Assembly (NCBI RefSeq): GCF_013414345.1
Contig: NZ_CP058670.1
Coordinates: forward strand, 496,001-560,000
DNA from: Microcella indica
Lineage (GTDB): Bacteria; Actinomycetota; Actinomycetes; Actinomycetales; Microbacteriaceae
Direction: 5' to 3'
DNA: 64,000 nt
Notes under the pieces: generated by a model
Told to the model about the DNA's origin: nothing
Database searches by the model: none
The model's input: the letters and a program-made list of their open reading frames with translations, nothing else
In this document: positions 43,728-52,436 of the stretch, piece by piece
Layout of the letters: each line of letters opens with the position of its first letter
Numbering within the stretch: the first letter of the stretch is position 1
Position numbers and translations under genes: made by a program

Positions 43728-45812
43728 TTAGCTGTCGAGGGCGGGTGCCACCCAGCGCACCCAGACGGTGAGCGCGGTCAGCACCGCGGCGATTCCGAGC
43801 GCGATGAGGCCGAGGGCGAGCAGCGGGAAGCTCGCGCCCGAGGCGACGATCGCGCCCGTGACGGAGGCGCTCGTGAGGGCGACGACGGCCCAGCCGCCTC
43901 GCGAGATGGCGTAGAGCTCGCGACCGGGCAGCCCGCCGATGGGCAGCAGGAGCAGCAGGAGCGACCCGAACCCGCCGAGGGCGATCGCCGCCATCGTCTC
44001 GGCGGCGAAGGTCTCCCAGAATCCGACGGTCGGCATGAGCAGGGTGTGCGCTGCCCACGCGAGCAGGGCGAGTGTCGCGACGCCCGCGATCTGAGCGATG
44101 GCGACTCCCCCTCGCGCGCGCAGGCGCGCGGGCTCGAGGGCGAGGCAGGCGAGGAGCACGCCGAGCAGGACGGGTGGCTGCAGGTCGAGGAAGCGCGAGA
44201 GGAGCGCGGCGACGAAGGCGACGATCAGGATGCCCGGCAGCAGTCGCGCGCGTGCGGGGGCGTGCAGCACGCGCCCGGCGATCCTCGCGGGGATGACGAC
44301 GGCGAAGAGGTTGAGCAGCACGAGCCCGAGCCCGATGGCAGCCATGAGTCTGATGTACCGCACTTCCGCCGTGATGCCTCCGGAGAGCGCGGCGACGAGC
44401 GCGGCACCCGCGAAGGTGGCGACGACGACGAGGAGAGGGGAGAGGACGGGCCGCTCGCCGCCCTCCTCGCCCTGCTGCTCCTCATCATCGGGCTCCTCGT
44501 CCTGGCGGTTGCGGCCGGTGAGCCGCCAGGGTGAGGTGCCGAGCCGTGGCCCGACGATGGTCGCGTACGCGCGCAGGGGGAGCGCGATGAGCAGCAGGTA
44601 GGCGAGCGCCACGATCGGGGCGAGTGCCCAGCCGCCGCGCTCGATGATCTGCTCGGCGGAGGGCAGCGAGTTTCCGAAACCCGTCTCGGTGCCCCAGTGG
44701 GTGGCGGGTGAACCGCCGCTTCCGCTCTCGCCGAACGGGGGCGACGGCACGCCGGGGGCCGGCCGCTCGGGGGGCGTCGTGGGGCTGGGGATCGGTGAGC
44801 TCTCGGGTTCGGGCGACCCGGTGCCACCGGGTTCCGGGGCGGGAGCGGGAGGCACCGCAGGGCCGCCCGGCGATCCGCCTCCCCCGTCGGGGCCGCGGGG
44901 GGAGGCGATGATCTCGACGCGCTCGCTCGCGCTGCTGAAGTTGCCGGCGACATCCCGCTGCAGTGCCTGCAGGGTCCACTCTCCGGGGCCGGGGAGGCCG
45001 AGTGCGCAACTCCACTCGCCGGTCGGCTCGACGTCGGCCTCGCACGCGATGTCGCCGTGCGTGAAGACCTGCACCCGGGCATCCGGTTCTCCCTCGCCCG
45101 CGACGGTCACCGCGGGGCCGCTCACCGCATCGCCGTTCGAAGGGCTCGTGATGAGGGGAGCAGCGGGAGGCGTGCGGTCGATCGTCGCCGTCGTCGCGGG
45201 GGAGTAGCTCGAGTACTCCGGCCCGAGAGAGGGCAGCGATTGACTCACGCGCACCTCGTGCTCGCCTTCGGGGAGGATGACGACGCACGACCAGAAGCCG
45301 CTGTCGACCGCCGCTGGGCACGAGTGCTGCTGCGGAGCTCCGGACCCGTCAGACTGCACCTGGATGGTCGCCCCGGGCTCAGCCTGACCCGTGAACCGGC
45401 CCGTCGTCGTGATCTGAGCTCCAGAACCGTCGAGCGTGGGGGGACGCAGGACGCGCAGCACGAGAGGCTCGAGCGGCTCGACGGAGTCGTCGGCGAGGGT
45501 CTCCACCCCCGTGAAGGTCTGCTCGCCGTTGGGCACCGAGATCGACGGGCACTGCCAGGTCGTCGCCGCTGAGGCGGTGATCGTGCACACCACGCCGGCG
45601 CCGGCGCGGCGCAGCTCGAGCGCGCTCTCGGCCTCCTTCGTGCCCTGCAGCACCACGTGCCCGGTGCCGACGAAGTCGCTCGTCGGCTCGGTGAACGAGG
45701 CTGCGGCCGCCGCAGGAACGGAGGGCAGTGCGGCGAGTGCGGTAGCCGCGGCGACGACGATCGCAGCCCTGAGCATCCCGCGAGCGGGCGACGATGAGCG
45801 GCCCATGCTCAT
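43728..45812 (-). CDS. Large surface/membrane protein with Ig-like repeats
   Basis: A 694-residue protein: a signal peptide ending near PAAAAASF, about 290 residues of Ig-like beta repeats (TGRFTGQAEPGATIQVQSDG and VTVAGEGEPDARVQVFT mark two units, each with a Cys pair), a ~60-residue Pro/Ser/Glu-rich linker, and a membrane domain of about nine helices split by an acidic loop (EEPDDEEQQGEEGGE). The ATG at 45812 has GGAG six bases upstream. I do not know the membrane domain. The layout suggests an exposed sensor, adhesin or transporter with a wall-spanning ectodomain. Confidence 0.75.
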   Translation of the reverse strand: MSMGRSSSPARGMLRAAIVVAAATALAALPSVPAAAAASFTEPTSDFVGTGHVVLQGTKEAESALELRRAGAGVVCTITASAATTWQCPSISVPNGEQTFTGVETLADDSVEPLEPLVLRVLRPPTLDGSGAQITTTGRFTGQAEPGATIQVQSDGSGAPQQHSCPAAVDSGFWSCVVILPEGEHEVRVSQSLPSLGPEYSSYSPATTATIDRTPPAAPLITSPSNGDAVSGPAVTVAGEGEPDARVQVFTHGDIACEADVEPTGEWSCALGLPGPGEWTLQALQRDVAGNFSSASERVEIIASPRGPDGGGGSPGGPAVPPAPAPEPGGTGSPEPESSPIPSPTTPPERPAPGVPSPPFGESGSGGSPATHWGTETGFGNSLPSAEQIIERGGWALAPIVALAYLLLIALPLRAYATIVGPRLGTSPWRLTGRNRQDEEPDDEEQQGEEGGERPVLSPLLVVVATFAGAALVAALSGGITAEVRYIRLMAAIGLGLVLLNLFAVVIPARIAGRVLHAPARARLLPGILIVAFVAALLSRFLDLQPPVLLGVLLACLALEPARLRARGGVAIAQIAGVATLALLAWAAHTLLMPTVGFWETFAAETMAAIALGGFGSLLLLLLPIGGLPGRELYAISRGGWAVVALTSASVTGAIVASGASFPLLALGLIALGIAAVLTALTVWVRWVAPALDS

Positions 45813-45969
45813 CCCCCTCTCCGCTCGTGAGGGTGACGGCCCTCGGTGCTGCCGGCGCGCCGACATCGGACCATCCTCGCGACCATCATGTCGTGTTGGG
45901 CCGGTGACTGCTGGGCGGCTCCACAGGAGGCGCCAAGCCTGGCGCCTGTTGCGGGTCGGATGCGCGCTC

Positions 45970-45975
45970 TATGCT
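45970..45975 (+). promoter_or_regulatory. -10 hexamer TATGCT for lemA
   Basis: Ends seven bases before the lemA ATG; leaderless transcript predicted. Confidence 0.55.
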
Positions 45976-45981
45976 GTGCTC

Positions 45982-46548
45982 ATGGAATTCTTGGTCATCG
46001 TCGGCGTCATCGTCCTTCTCGTCGTCATCGCGGGCATCTACCTATGGGCGACGTACAACTCGCTCGTCACCCTCAATGTGCGCGTCGACGAGGCGTGGAG
46101 CGACATCACGGTGCAGCTCAAGCGCCGTGCCGACCTTCTGCCGAATCTCATCGAAGCCGTCAAGGGCTACGCGGCGCACGAGAAGCAGGTCTTCGAGAAC
46201 GTCACCAAGGCGCGCGCCGAGACGCTGACCGCGCAGGGCCCGGCAGAGGCGAGCGCGGCCGAGAACCACATGCAGCAGGCGCTCAAGAGCATCTTCGCGG
46301 TCGCCGAGGCGTACCCGCAGCTCCAGGCGAGCCAGAACTTCCTGCAGCTGCAGGGGGAGCTCGTCGACACGGAGGACAAGATCCAGGCGTCTCGCCGCTT
46401 CTACAACGGTGGGGTGCGCGAGCTCAACGTCAAGATCAAGCAGTTCCCGAACACGCTCTTCGTGCGCGGCCTCGGCTTCACCGAGCGCGACTTCTTCGAG
46501 GTGGCGGATGCCGCGGCGATCGCGGAGCCTCCGCGCGTGCAGTTCTGA
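45982..46548 (+). CDS. lemA: LemA family protein
   Basis: A 188-residue protein with one N-terminal membrane helix (about 3-25) and a helical bundle. YNSLVTLNVRVDEAWSDITVQLKRRADLLPNLIEAVKGYA is the LemA signature, and FYNGGVRELNVKIKQFPNTL closes it. The exact role is unknown, but LemA is often paired with a membrane protease, as here with htpX 32 bases downstream. Confidence 0.92.
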   Translation: MEFLVIVGVIVLLVVIAGIYLWATYNSLVTLNVRVDEAWSDITVQLKRRADLLPNLIEAVKGYAAHEKQVFENVTKARAETLTAQGPAEASAAENHMQQALKSIFAVAEAYPQLQASQNFLQLQGELVDTEDKIQASRRFYNGGVRELNVKIKQFPNTLFVRGLGFTERDFFEVADAAAIAEPPRVQF

Positions 46549-46580
46549 TCACCGCGCTCGCGAGCAGGGAGTAACCGCAC

Positions 46581-47456
46581 GTGTATCGCGCCATTGCGGC
46601 GAACAAGCGCAACACGGTGTTCATCATCATCGTGTTCGTGCTGCTCATCGGGGGTCTCGGCCTTGTCGCCGACTACCTGTACGGCGGCGGCATGACGATC
46701 TTCATCGGCACGCTCATCGGCGCGACAGCGTACGTGCTGTTCCAGTACTTCGCGTCGAGCTCGCAAGCGCTCTCGATGGCGGGTGCCCGCCAGATCGAGA
46801 AGCGGGACAACCCTCGCCTCTACCGCATCGTCGAGAACCTCGCGATCACGGAGGGCATGCCGATGCCCAAGGTGTACATCGTCAACGATCCTGCGCCGAA
46901 CGCCTTCGCGACGGGTCGCGACCCCGAGCACGCGAGCGTCGCTGCGACCACGGGCCTGCTCGAGCTCATGGACGATCGGGAGCTCACGGGGGTCATGGCG
47001 CATGAGCTGGGCCACGTGAAGAACTACGACATCCGTGTGTCGACGATCGTGTTCGGTCTCGTCGTCGCGGTCGGGCTGCTCGCCGACATCCTGGTGCGCA
47101 TGGCCTTCTTCGGCGGCAATCGCAACAACGGCAACCCGATCGTGCTCATCTTCGGCGTCGTCGCGATGATCGTGGCGCCGCTCGTCGCGAGCCTCATCCA
47201 GGCGGCCGTCTCCCGGCAGCGGGAGTACCTCGCCGATGCGACGGGCGCTCTCACGACGCGCGACCCGGAGGCGCTCGCGAGCGCTCTCCAGAAGCTCGGC
47301 GACTACGCGCGCCCCATGCGCAAGCAGAGCTCGACGATGGCGCACTTGTGGATCAGCGACCCGATGAAGCCCGGAGTGATCGACCGCATGTTCCAGACCC
47401 ACCCCCCTATCCCCGACAGGGTGAAGCGGCTCATGGAGAACTCGACGCGCTTCTAG
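46581..47456 (+). CDS. htpX: HtpX-like M48 membrane metalloprotease
   Basis: A 291-residue M48 peptidase with two N-terminal and two internal membrane helices. The zinc motif is MAHELGHVKNYDIR (HEXXH, near residue 138), and the third ligand is the Glu of SRQREYLADATGA near 213. It degrades misfolded membrane proteins. GTG start with AGGGAG upstream. It is in an operon with lemA; the order lemA-htpX is widespread. Confidence 0.93.
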   Translation: MYRAIAANKRNTVFIIIVFVLLIGGLGLVADYLYGGGMTIFIGTLIGATAYVLFQYFASSSQALSMAGARQIEKRDNPRLYRIVENLAITEGMPMPKVYIVNDPAPNAFATGRDPEHASVAATTGLLELMDDRELTGVMAHELGHVKNYDIRVSTIVFGLVVAVGLLADILVRMAFFGGNRNNGNPIVLIFGVVAMIVAPLVASLIQAAVSRQREYLADATGALTTRDPEALASALQKLGDYARPMRKQSSTMAHLWISDPMKPGVIDRMFQTHPPIPDRVKRLMENSTRF

Positions 47457-47468
47457 CCGGTCGAGCAG

Positions 47469-48677
47469 TCATCGACCCCGCAGTGCTTCCCGCACGGCGG
47501 CGGCGGCCGTGCCCCGATCGGCGACGAGAACCTCCCCGAGCCCCTGCCAGGCCGATGCCCGTCTCAGCACCGGGGCGATGCGCTCGGCGAGCGCACCGGC
47601 TGACACGCCCGGCTCGGCCCACGCCGACTGCACGCGCAGCACCCCCGCCTGGCGGTCGCTCTTGAGGTCGATGCGCCCCAGCAGGGCATCGTCGACGAGC
47701 ACGGGCAGCGAGTAGTAGCCGTACTGGCGGTGCGCAGCCGGTGTGTAGATCTCGATGCGGTAGGGAAAACCGAACATCCGCAGGGCTCGCTCACGGTTCC
47801 ACACGACCGGGTCGAAGGGAGAGAGAAGGGCGGTCGACTCGATGCGGCGCGGGATGCGCGCGCCCGAGGGCATGAACGCCGGGAGCGGCCGGCCTCCGCG
47901 CACCCACCCCTCCACCTCGACCTGTACGACCTCGCCCGCGTCGAGGAGCGCGCGCAGGGCATCCTTCGTCGGAGCGATCTTCAGCCGGTGGTAGTCGGCG
48001 ATATCGCCGATCGTGCCCACGCCGAGGGCTCGCACGCTACGCCGGACAAGCTCGAGCTGCGCATCGTCGCGCGCAACCCGCTGCGCGTGCAGTTCGCCGA
48101 GGCCCACCTGCTCGGGCAGGGCGTACACCCGCGAGAAGCCCCGCCGCCCGCCGCTCACGACGTCGCCCACGGCGAACAGGTGCTCCAACCCGATCTTGAC
48201 GTCGCTCCACCCCCACCACGGCCCGCGTCGCGCGGTGGCCTCGTGCTCGACGTCGCCCACGGTCATGGGTCCCACCGCGGCGAGCTCGCCGAGCAGCCAG
48301 GAGAGCATCGCTGCGTTGTCGCGCACCCACGCGTTCGAGCGGTTCTCCTTCTCGCGCAGCGCCTCGCGCTTCCAGTGCCACAGCGGCCAATCATCGCGAC
48401 GGATGATCGCCGCCTCGTGCGCCCAGTACTCGGTGTAGCGGCCTCGGGCGTGGAAGATCAGCCGGTCGAGCAGTGCGGGGTCGTACGAGCCGAGTCGCGC
48501 GAAGAGCGGCAGGTAGTGAGACCGCGCGAACACGTTCACCGAGTCGAGCTGCAGCACCGCGAGGCGATCGAGGGCGGCCGTCAGCTGGCGCGCGCCGATC
48601 GTCTCGGGATGCGGGCGGGCGAAGCCGCCCGCCCCGAGGGCGAGCCGCCGAGCCTGATCGCTTCGGAGCCGGTCCAC
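47469..48677 (-). CDS. YcaQ/AlkX-like winged-helix DNA glycosylase
   Basis: A 402-residue protein of the HTH_42 superfamily. VLQLDSVNVFARSHYLPLFARLG near residue 42 contains a QxD motif; in Escherichia coli YcaQ (AlkX), which unhooks interstrand DNA crosslinks, QxD is the catalytic site, while the antibiotic-linked AlkZ branch has QxQ. ARGRYTEYWAHEAAII and SPFDPVVWNRERALRMFGF are the other conserved blocks. I infer repair of bulky alkyl lesions. The GTG start has TAGCCT at the leaderless distance and is divergent from the next gene. Confidence 0.85.
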   Translation of the reverse strand: MDRLRSDQARRLALGAGGFARPHPETIGARQLTAALDRLAVLQLDSVNVFARSHYLPLFARLGSYDPALLDRLIFHARGRYTEYWAHEAAIIRRDDWPLWHWKREALREKENRSNAWVRDNAAMLSWLLGELAAVGPMTVGDVEHEATARRGPWWGWSDVKIGLEHLFAVGDVVSGGRRGFSRVYALPEQVGLGELHAQRVARDDAQLELVRRSVRALGVGTIGDIADYHRLKIAPTKDALRALLDAGEVVQVEVEGWVRGGRPLPAFMPSGARIPRRIESTALLSPFDPVVWNRERALRMFGFPYRIEIYTPAAHRQYGYYSLPVLVDDALLGRIDLKSDRQAGVLRVQSAWAEPGVSAGALAERIAPVLRRASAWQGLGEVLVADRGTAAAAVREALRGR

Positions 48678-48683
48678 CTGCGA

Positions 48684-48689
48684 AGGCTA
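48684..48689 (-). promoter_or_regulatory. -10 hexamer TAGCCT for the YcaQ-like gene
   Basis: Six bases before the GTG on the minus strand. Confidence 0.5.
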
Positions 48690-48729
48690 TCGAGGACCAG
48701 CGACCCGCGAACGGGGCCTCGCGGGCTCG

Positions 48730-48735
48730 TAGACT
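48730..48735 (+). promoter_or_regulatory. -10 hexamer TAGACT for the AI-2E family gene
   Basis: Ends seven bases before the ATG at 48742. The two divergent -10 boxes are only 40 bases apart, so RNA polymerase can serve one direction at a time. Confidence 0.55.
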
Positions 48736-48741
48736 GACCGC

Positions 48742-49905
48742 ATGTTCCGCGCGTTCCGCTCCGCAGAGCAGAGCAGCGCGCCCGCGGTCTCCACGGTCCC
48801 CCCGGGTGTGCGCATCGCGAGCGAGTGGTCCTGGCGCTTCCTCGCCATCGCGGGCGCCGCCGGGGTCCTCATCTTCCTCATCATCCAGTTGCGGCTCCTG
48901 GTCATCCCGCTCTTCATCGGCGTGCTGCTCGCGGCGCTGCTCGTCCCCTACGCATCGTGGTTGGGCTCGCGCCTGCGCTTTCCCCGCTGGCTCGCGATCC
49001 TCACCGCGATGCTGACCCTCATCGCGGTCGTCGGGGGCCTCGTCTGGCTCGTCGTCTCCCAGGTGCGGGCCGGCTACGGTTCGCTCGAGGAGCGATCGGT
49101 CGAGCGCTACGCCGACTTCCTCTCCTGGCTGTCGGCGACCTTCGAGCTCTCCGACGCCGAGCTCGCGACGGTCATCGACGACACGGTCGCCCAGCTCGAC
49201 CTGGGCGGAGGCTGGCTCGTGAGCGGAGCGCTCTCCGTCGGCTCCACGCTCACCGAGGTGCTCACGGGCTCGGTGCTCGTGCTCTTCGCCGTGCTGTTCT
49301 TCCTCATCGACGGGCGCCGCATCTGGCAGTTCGTCGTGGGGCTGTTCCCGCGGCGGGCGCGCACCCCCGTCGACGGTGCCGGTCGAGCCGGGTGGCTGAC
49401 CCTCACCAACTTCGTGAAGGTGCAGATCTTCGTCGCGTTCGTCGACGCGGTGGGCATCGGGCTCGGTGCGGTCATCCTGCAACTGCCGCTCGCTCTGCCC
49501 ATCGCGGTCGCGGTGTTCCTCGGCGCGTTCGTGCCCATCGTCGGCGCCGTCGTCACCGGAGCGCTCGCCGTCTTCGTCGCGCTCATCTACTACGACATCG
49601 TGATCGCGCTCATCATGCTCGGCATCGTGCTGCTCGTGCAGCAGATCGAGGGCAACGTGCTGCAACCCCTCGTCATGGGCACCGCGGTCAAGGTGCACCC
49701 GCTCGCGGTCGTGCTCGCCGTCGCCGCGGGCGGATTCCTCGCAGGCATCCCGGGTACGCTCTTTGCCGTGCCCATCGTGGCGGTGCTCAACGTCGTCGTC
49801 CGCTACCTTTCTCGTGGGCAGTGGCGCACCAACCCTCGGCCGAGCCTCGCCGACGTCATAGCGCCCCACGATCACGATCCCCCCACGACAGAAGGGCGAG
49901 CATGA
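48742..49905 (+). CDS. AI-2E family transporter
   Basis: A 387-residue membrane protein with about eight helices in the AI-2E (PerM/TqsA) pattern: two N-terminal pairs, a soluble region at about 110-170, then four helices with FLGAFVPIVGAVVTGALA and VQQIEGNVLQPLVMG, the family signature. Members export small molecules or act as sodium/proton antiporters; most have nothing to do with AI-2. The stop overlaps ilvA (ATGA), so the two genes are co-transcribed. Confidence 0.9.
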   Translation: MFRAFRSAEQSSAPAVSTVPPGVRIASEWSWRFLAIAGAAGVLIFLIIQLRLLVIPLFIGVLLAALLVPYASWLGSRLRFPRWLAILTAMLTLIAVVGGLVWLVVSQVRAGYGSLEERSVERYADFLSWLSATFELSDAELATVIDDTVAQLDLGGGWLVSGALSVGSTLTEVLTGSVLVLFAVLFFLIDGRRIWQFVVGLFPRRARTPVDGAGRAGWLTLTNFVKVQIFVAFVDAVGIGLGAVILQLPLALPIAVAVFLGAFVPIVGAVVTGALAVFVALIYYDIVIALIMLGIVLLVQQIEGNVLQPLVMGTAVKVHPLAVVLAVAAGGFLAGIPGTLFAVPIVAVLNVVVRYLSRGQWRTNPRPSLADVIAPHDHDPPTTEGRA

Positions 49906-51143
49906 CGACCCCCGTGACGCTGGCCGGCCCCACGCTCGACGACGTCGAGGCCGCGCGCCTCCTCGTGCGCCGAGTCGCGGAGACGACGCCCATCGAGACC
50001 TCCCGGTACCTGAGCGACATCCTCGGCGCGACCGTGCTGCTCAAGTGCGAGAACCTGCAGCGCACCGGCTCGTACAAGATTCGCGGCGCATACACGCGCA
50101 TGGCGCGGCTGACCGAGGAGGAGCGCTCGCGCGGAGTGGTCGCCGCGAGTGCCGGCAATCATGCGCAGGGCGTGGCCTTCGCCGCGCGCGAGCTGGGCAT
50201 CCACGCCACGATCTTCATGCCGATCGGGGTGGCCCTGCCCAAGCTCCAGGCGACCCGCGACTACGGAGCCGAGGTCGTGCTGCGCGGGCACTCCGTGTCG
50301 GAGCCGCTTCAGGCCGCCGCCGAGTACGCCGAGCGCACGGGCGCCGTCTACATCCCGCCCTTCGACCACCCCGACGTCGTCGCCGGTCAGGGCACGCTCG
50401 GGCTCGAGCTGCTCGAGCAGGTTCCCGACCTCGAGACCGTCGTCATCCCGATCGGCGGAGGCGGGCTCGCGAGCGGCGTCGCGAGCGTGCTCAAGCGACG
50501 GGCGGCCGAGGAGGGGCGCACGATCCGCATCATCGGGGTGCAGGCCGCCAACGCGGCCGCCTACCCCATCTCGCTCGCCGCGGGCGAGCCGACCGACATC
50601 ACGATCGGCTCGACCATCGCCGACGGCATCGCCGTCGCACGGCCGGGCGCTCTCAACTTCGCGATCATCCGGGACGCCGTCGACGAGGTCGTCACCGTCG
50701 AGGAGGACGACATCGCCCAGGCCATGCTCGTGCTGCTCGAGCGCGCCAAGCTCGTCGTCGAGCCGGCGGGCGCCGTCGGAGTCGCCGCGGTCATGCAGGG
50801 CAAGGTGAGTGCTCAGGGCACGACCGTCGTCATCCTGTCGGGCGGCAACATCGACCCGCTCATCATGGAGCGCGTCATCAGTCACGGTCTCGCGGCGGGG
50901 GAGCGCTATCTCAAGCTGCGCATCCCCCTGCCCGACCGGCCCGGCCAGCTCGCTCGCACGAGCGAGATCGTGGCTTCGCAGAACGCGAACGTCGTCGAAG
51001 TGCTGCACACTCGCCACGGCACGGGGCTGCAGATCAGCCAGGTCGAGCTCGAGCTGCACATCGAGACCCGCGGCCCCGAGCACGCCGACCAGGTGCTGGG
51101 CGCGCTGCGGGACGCAGGGTATGAGCCGCGTGTCGACTTTTAG
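49902..51143 (+). CDS. ilvA: Threonine ammonia-lyase with ACT-like domain
   Basis: Deaminates threonine to 2-oxobutyrate, either for isoleucine synthesis or for breakdown. K59 in GSYKIRGA binds PLP, AASAGNHAQGVAFAA is the substrate loop and IGGGGLASGV the phosphate cup. An ACT-like domain (KLRIPLPDRPGQLARTSEIV) fills the last ~85 residues, giving 413 in all, the shorter single-ACT form. Its last six residues (EPRVDF) are encoded in a sequence repeated twice more downstream. Confidence 0.93.
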   Translation: MTTPVTLAGPTLDDVEAARLLVRRVAETTPIETSRYLSDILGATVLLKCENLQRTGSYKIRGAYTRMARLTEEERSRGVVAASAGNHAQGVAFAARELGIHATIFMPIGVALPKLQATRDYGAEVVLRGHSVSEPLQAAAEYAERTGAVYIPPFDHPDVVAGQGTLGLELLEQVPDLETVVIPIGGGGLASGVASVLKRRAAEEGRTIRIIGVQAANAAAYPISLAAGEPTDITIGSTIADGIAVARPGALNFAIIRDAVDEVVTVEEDDIAQAMLVLLERAKLVVEPAGAVGVAAVMQGKVSAQGTTVVILSGGNIDPLIMERVISHGLAAGERYLKLRIPLPDRPGQLARTSEIVASQNANVVEVLHTRHGTGLQISQVELELHIETRGPEHADQVLGALRDAGYEPRVDF

Positions 51144-51250
51144 CGTGCGCGCGCAACGCTGGCGCGTTGGAGGTCGAGGCCGCGCGTCGACGTTTGGCGT
51201 TCGCGCGCAACGCTCGCGCGTTGCGGGGTGCGAACCGCGCGTCGACTTCT
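51126..51250 (+). repeat. 54/55-bp tandem repeat at the ilvA 3' end
   Basis: CCGCGTGTCGAC, CCGCGCGTCGAC and CCGCGCGTCGAC begin at 51126, 51180 and 51235. The two full units also share GCGCGCAACGCT.GCGCGTTG, itself a small hairpin (CAACGC/GCGTTG). The first unit spans the ilvA stop codon, so the repeat looks like a duplication of the gene end. Confidence 0.75.
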
Positions 51251-51255
51251 CGAGC

Positions 51256-51323
51256 GCCGTCTCCTCTGACGGCCCCGGTCGTCTGTTCGGGAACGGGTGA
51301 GGCGGGCCGTCAGAGGAGACGGC
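51256..51323. terminator. 20-bp perfect hairpin between ilvA and greA
   Basis: GCCGTCTCCTCTGACGGCCC (51256-51275) is exactly complementary to 51304-51323, with a 28-base loop. It separates convergent genes and is the strongest hairpin in the window. No U-tract. Confidence 0.75.
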
Positions 51324-51331
51324 ACGGTCCG

Positions 51332-51823
51332 CTAGGGCGTGTAGGTCTCGACGTTCACGATCGTGACGGAGACCTGCGCGCCGCTCGGCGCCTCATAGCT
51401 CGTCGAGTCGCCGACCTTGAGCCCGAGGATCGCCGAGCCGAGGGGGCTCTGCTCGCTGTAGACGGCGAGCTCTCCGCCGTCGCCGACGATCTCACGGCTG
51501 CCGAGCAAGAACTTCTCCTCATCGCCCATGATCGTCGCCACGATGACGGTGCCCGGCTCGACGACGCCGCTCGACTGGGGCGCCTCGCTGACGGTCGCGC
51601 TCTTCAGCAGGGCCGAGAGCGTCCTGATTCTCGCCTCGATCTTGCCCTGCTCGTCCTTCGCGGCGTGGTAGCCGCCGTTCTCCTTGAGGTCGCCCTCGTC
51701 TCGGGCAGCCTCGATTCGCCGCGCGATCTCGGCGCGACCCTCGGTGCTGAGCTGCTCGAGCTCGGCGTTGAGGCGATCGTAGGCCTCCTGGGTCAGCCAC
51801 TTCGTGTCGGTGGTGTCGCTCAT
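51332..51823 (-). CDS. greA: Transcription elongation factor GreA
   Basis: GreA rescues backtracked RNA polymerase by stimulating transcript cleavage. The 163 residues form the N-terminal coiled coil with the acidic tip in RDEGDLKENGGYHAAKDEQ (about residues 41-59) and the C-terminal FKBP-like domain ending SVTIVNVETY. The ATG at 51823 has AGGAGG seven bases upstream; the longer reading adds seven residues. DUF4307-greA is a conserved actinobacterial pair. Confidence 0.95.
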   Translation of the reverse strand: MSDTTDTKWLTQEAYDRLNAELEQLSTEGRAEIARRIEAARDEGDLKENGGYHAAKDEQGKIEARIRTLSALLKSATVSEAPQSSGVVEPGTVIVATIMGDEEKFLLGSREIVGDGGELAVYSEQSPLGSAILGLKVGDSTSYEAPSGAQVSVTIVNVETYTP

Positions 51824-51846
51824 CTTGTCTGCCTCCTGACGCAACA

Positions 51847-51869
51847 GAGCCGACCCGGTGGGTCGGCTC
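51847..51869. terminator. Hairpin between DUF4307 and greA
   Basis: GAGCCGACCC, GGT, GGGTCGGCTC: ten perfect pairs. It can end the DUF4307 transcript or attenuate read-through into greA. Confidence 0.6.
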
Positions 51870-51889
51870 GCCGCAGTGATCTGAGGATA

Positions 51890-52294
51890 TTACGGGAGCC
51901 AGCAGCGGTACGGCAAACCCGTCACGGCTGGTTCTGAAGTTCGCACGGTCTGCGCGAGGGACCGGGTGCGCTCAGGAGAGGCGGGGATCTCGACGATCGT
52001 CCACCCCACGATGCCGAAGCTGCTGTTGAGCGCCTGCAGTGCGCAGTGCACAGTGGTCTCCGGTGGTGCCGTCACCTCCCACTGCACGGTGATCGACGTG
52101 TCGGTGACGTCGGTATAGCCCAGTTCACGCGTCTCGAGCGTCGCGCTCGTGCCCGATAGTCCTCCCCACACGACCCACGCGGTCAGGACCACGGCGAGAG
52201 TGATGGCTCCTGCGATGAGGATGCGGCGAGTACGGCGCTCGCTCCCGGCGCTGCGCCCGTAGCGCTCATCGAGGAGCTGCTGGGTCGTCGTCAT
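51890..52294 (-). CDS. DUF4307 family membrane protein
   Basis: A 134-residue protein with a basic cytoplasmic N-terminus (LLDERYGRS, RRTRR), one membrane helix at about 25-45 and an extracytoplasmic domain with VQWEVTAPPETTVHCALQALN, the DUF4307 core. Function unknown. In relatives it sits beside greA and the mycothiol amidase gene mca; mca is absent here. Confidence 0.85.
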   Translation of the reverse strand: MTTTQQLLDERYGRSAGSERRTRRILIAGAITLAVVLTAWVVWGGLSGTSATLETRELGYTDVTDTSITVQWEVTAPPETTVHCALQALNSSFGIVGWTIVEIPASPERTRSLAQTVRTSEPAVTGLPYRCWLP

Positions 52295-52436
52295 GGTTTC
52301 CTGTGCGGGTGGTCGGCGAGCATCCGGATGCGCTCGATAGTGTGGCTCTCAGGGTAGTCGGCGCCGCTGAGAGGCGAGCGCTCGGCGCCCTCCCCCCTCG
52401 GCGTGAATCCCACGCCGATCGACTCGAGGAGCACGC

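Noticed and set aside
48742-49905. Quorum-sensing AI-2 exporter
   Set aside because: The AI-2E family name is historical; no luxS or lsr gene is in the window.
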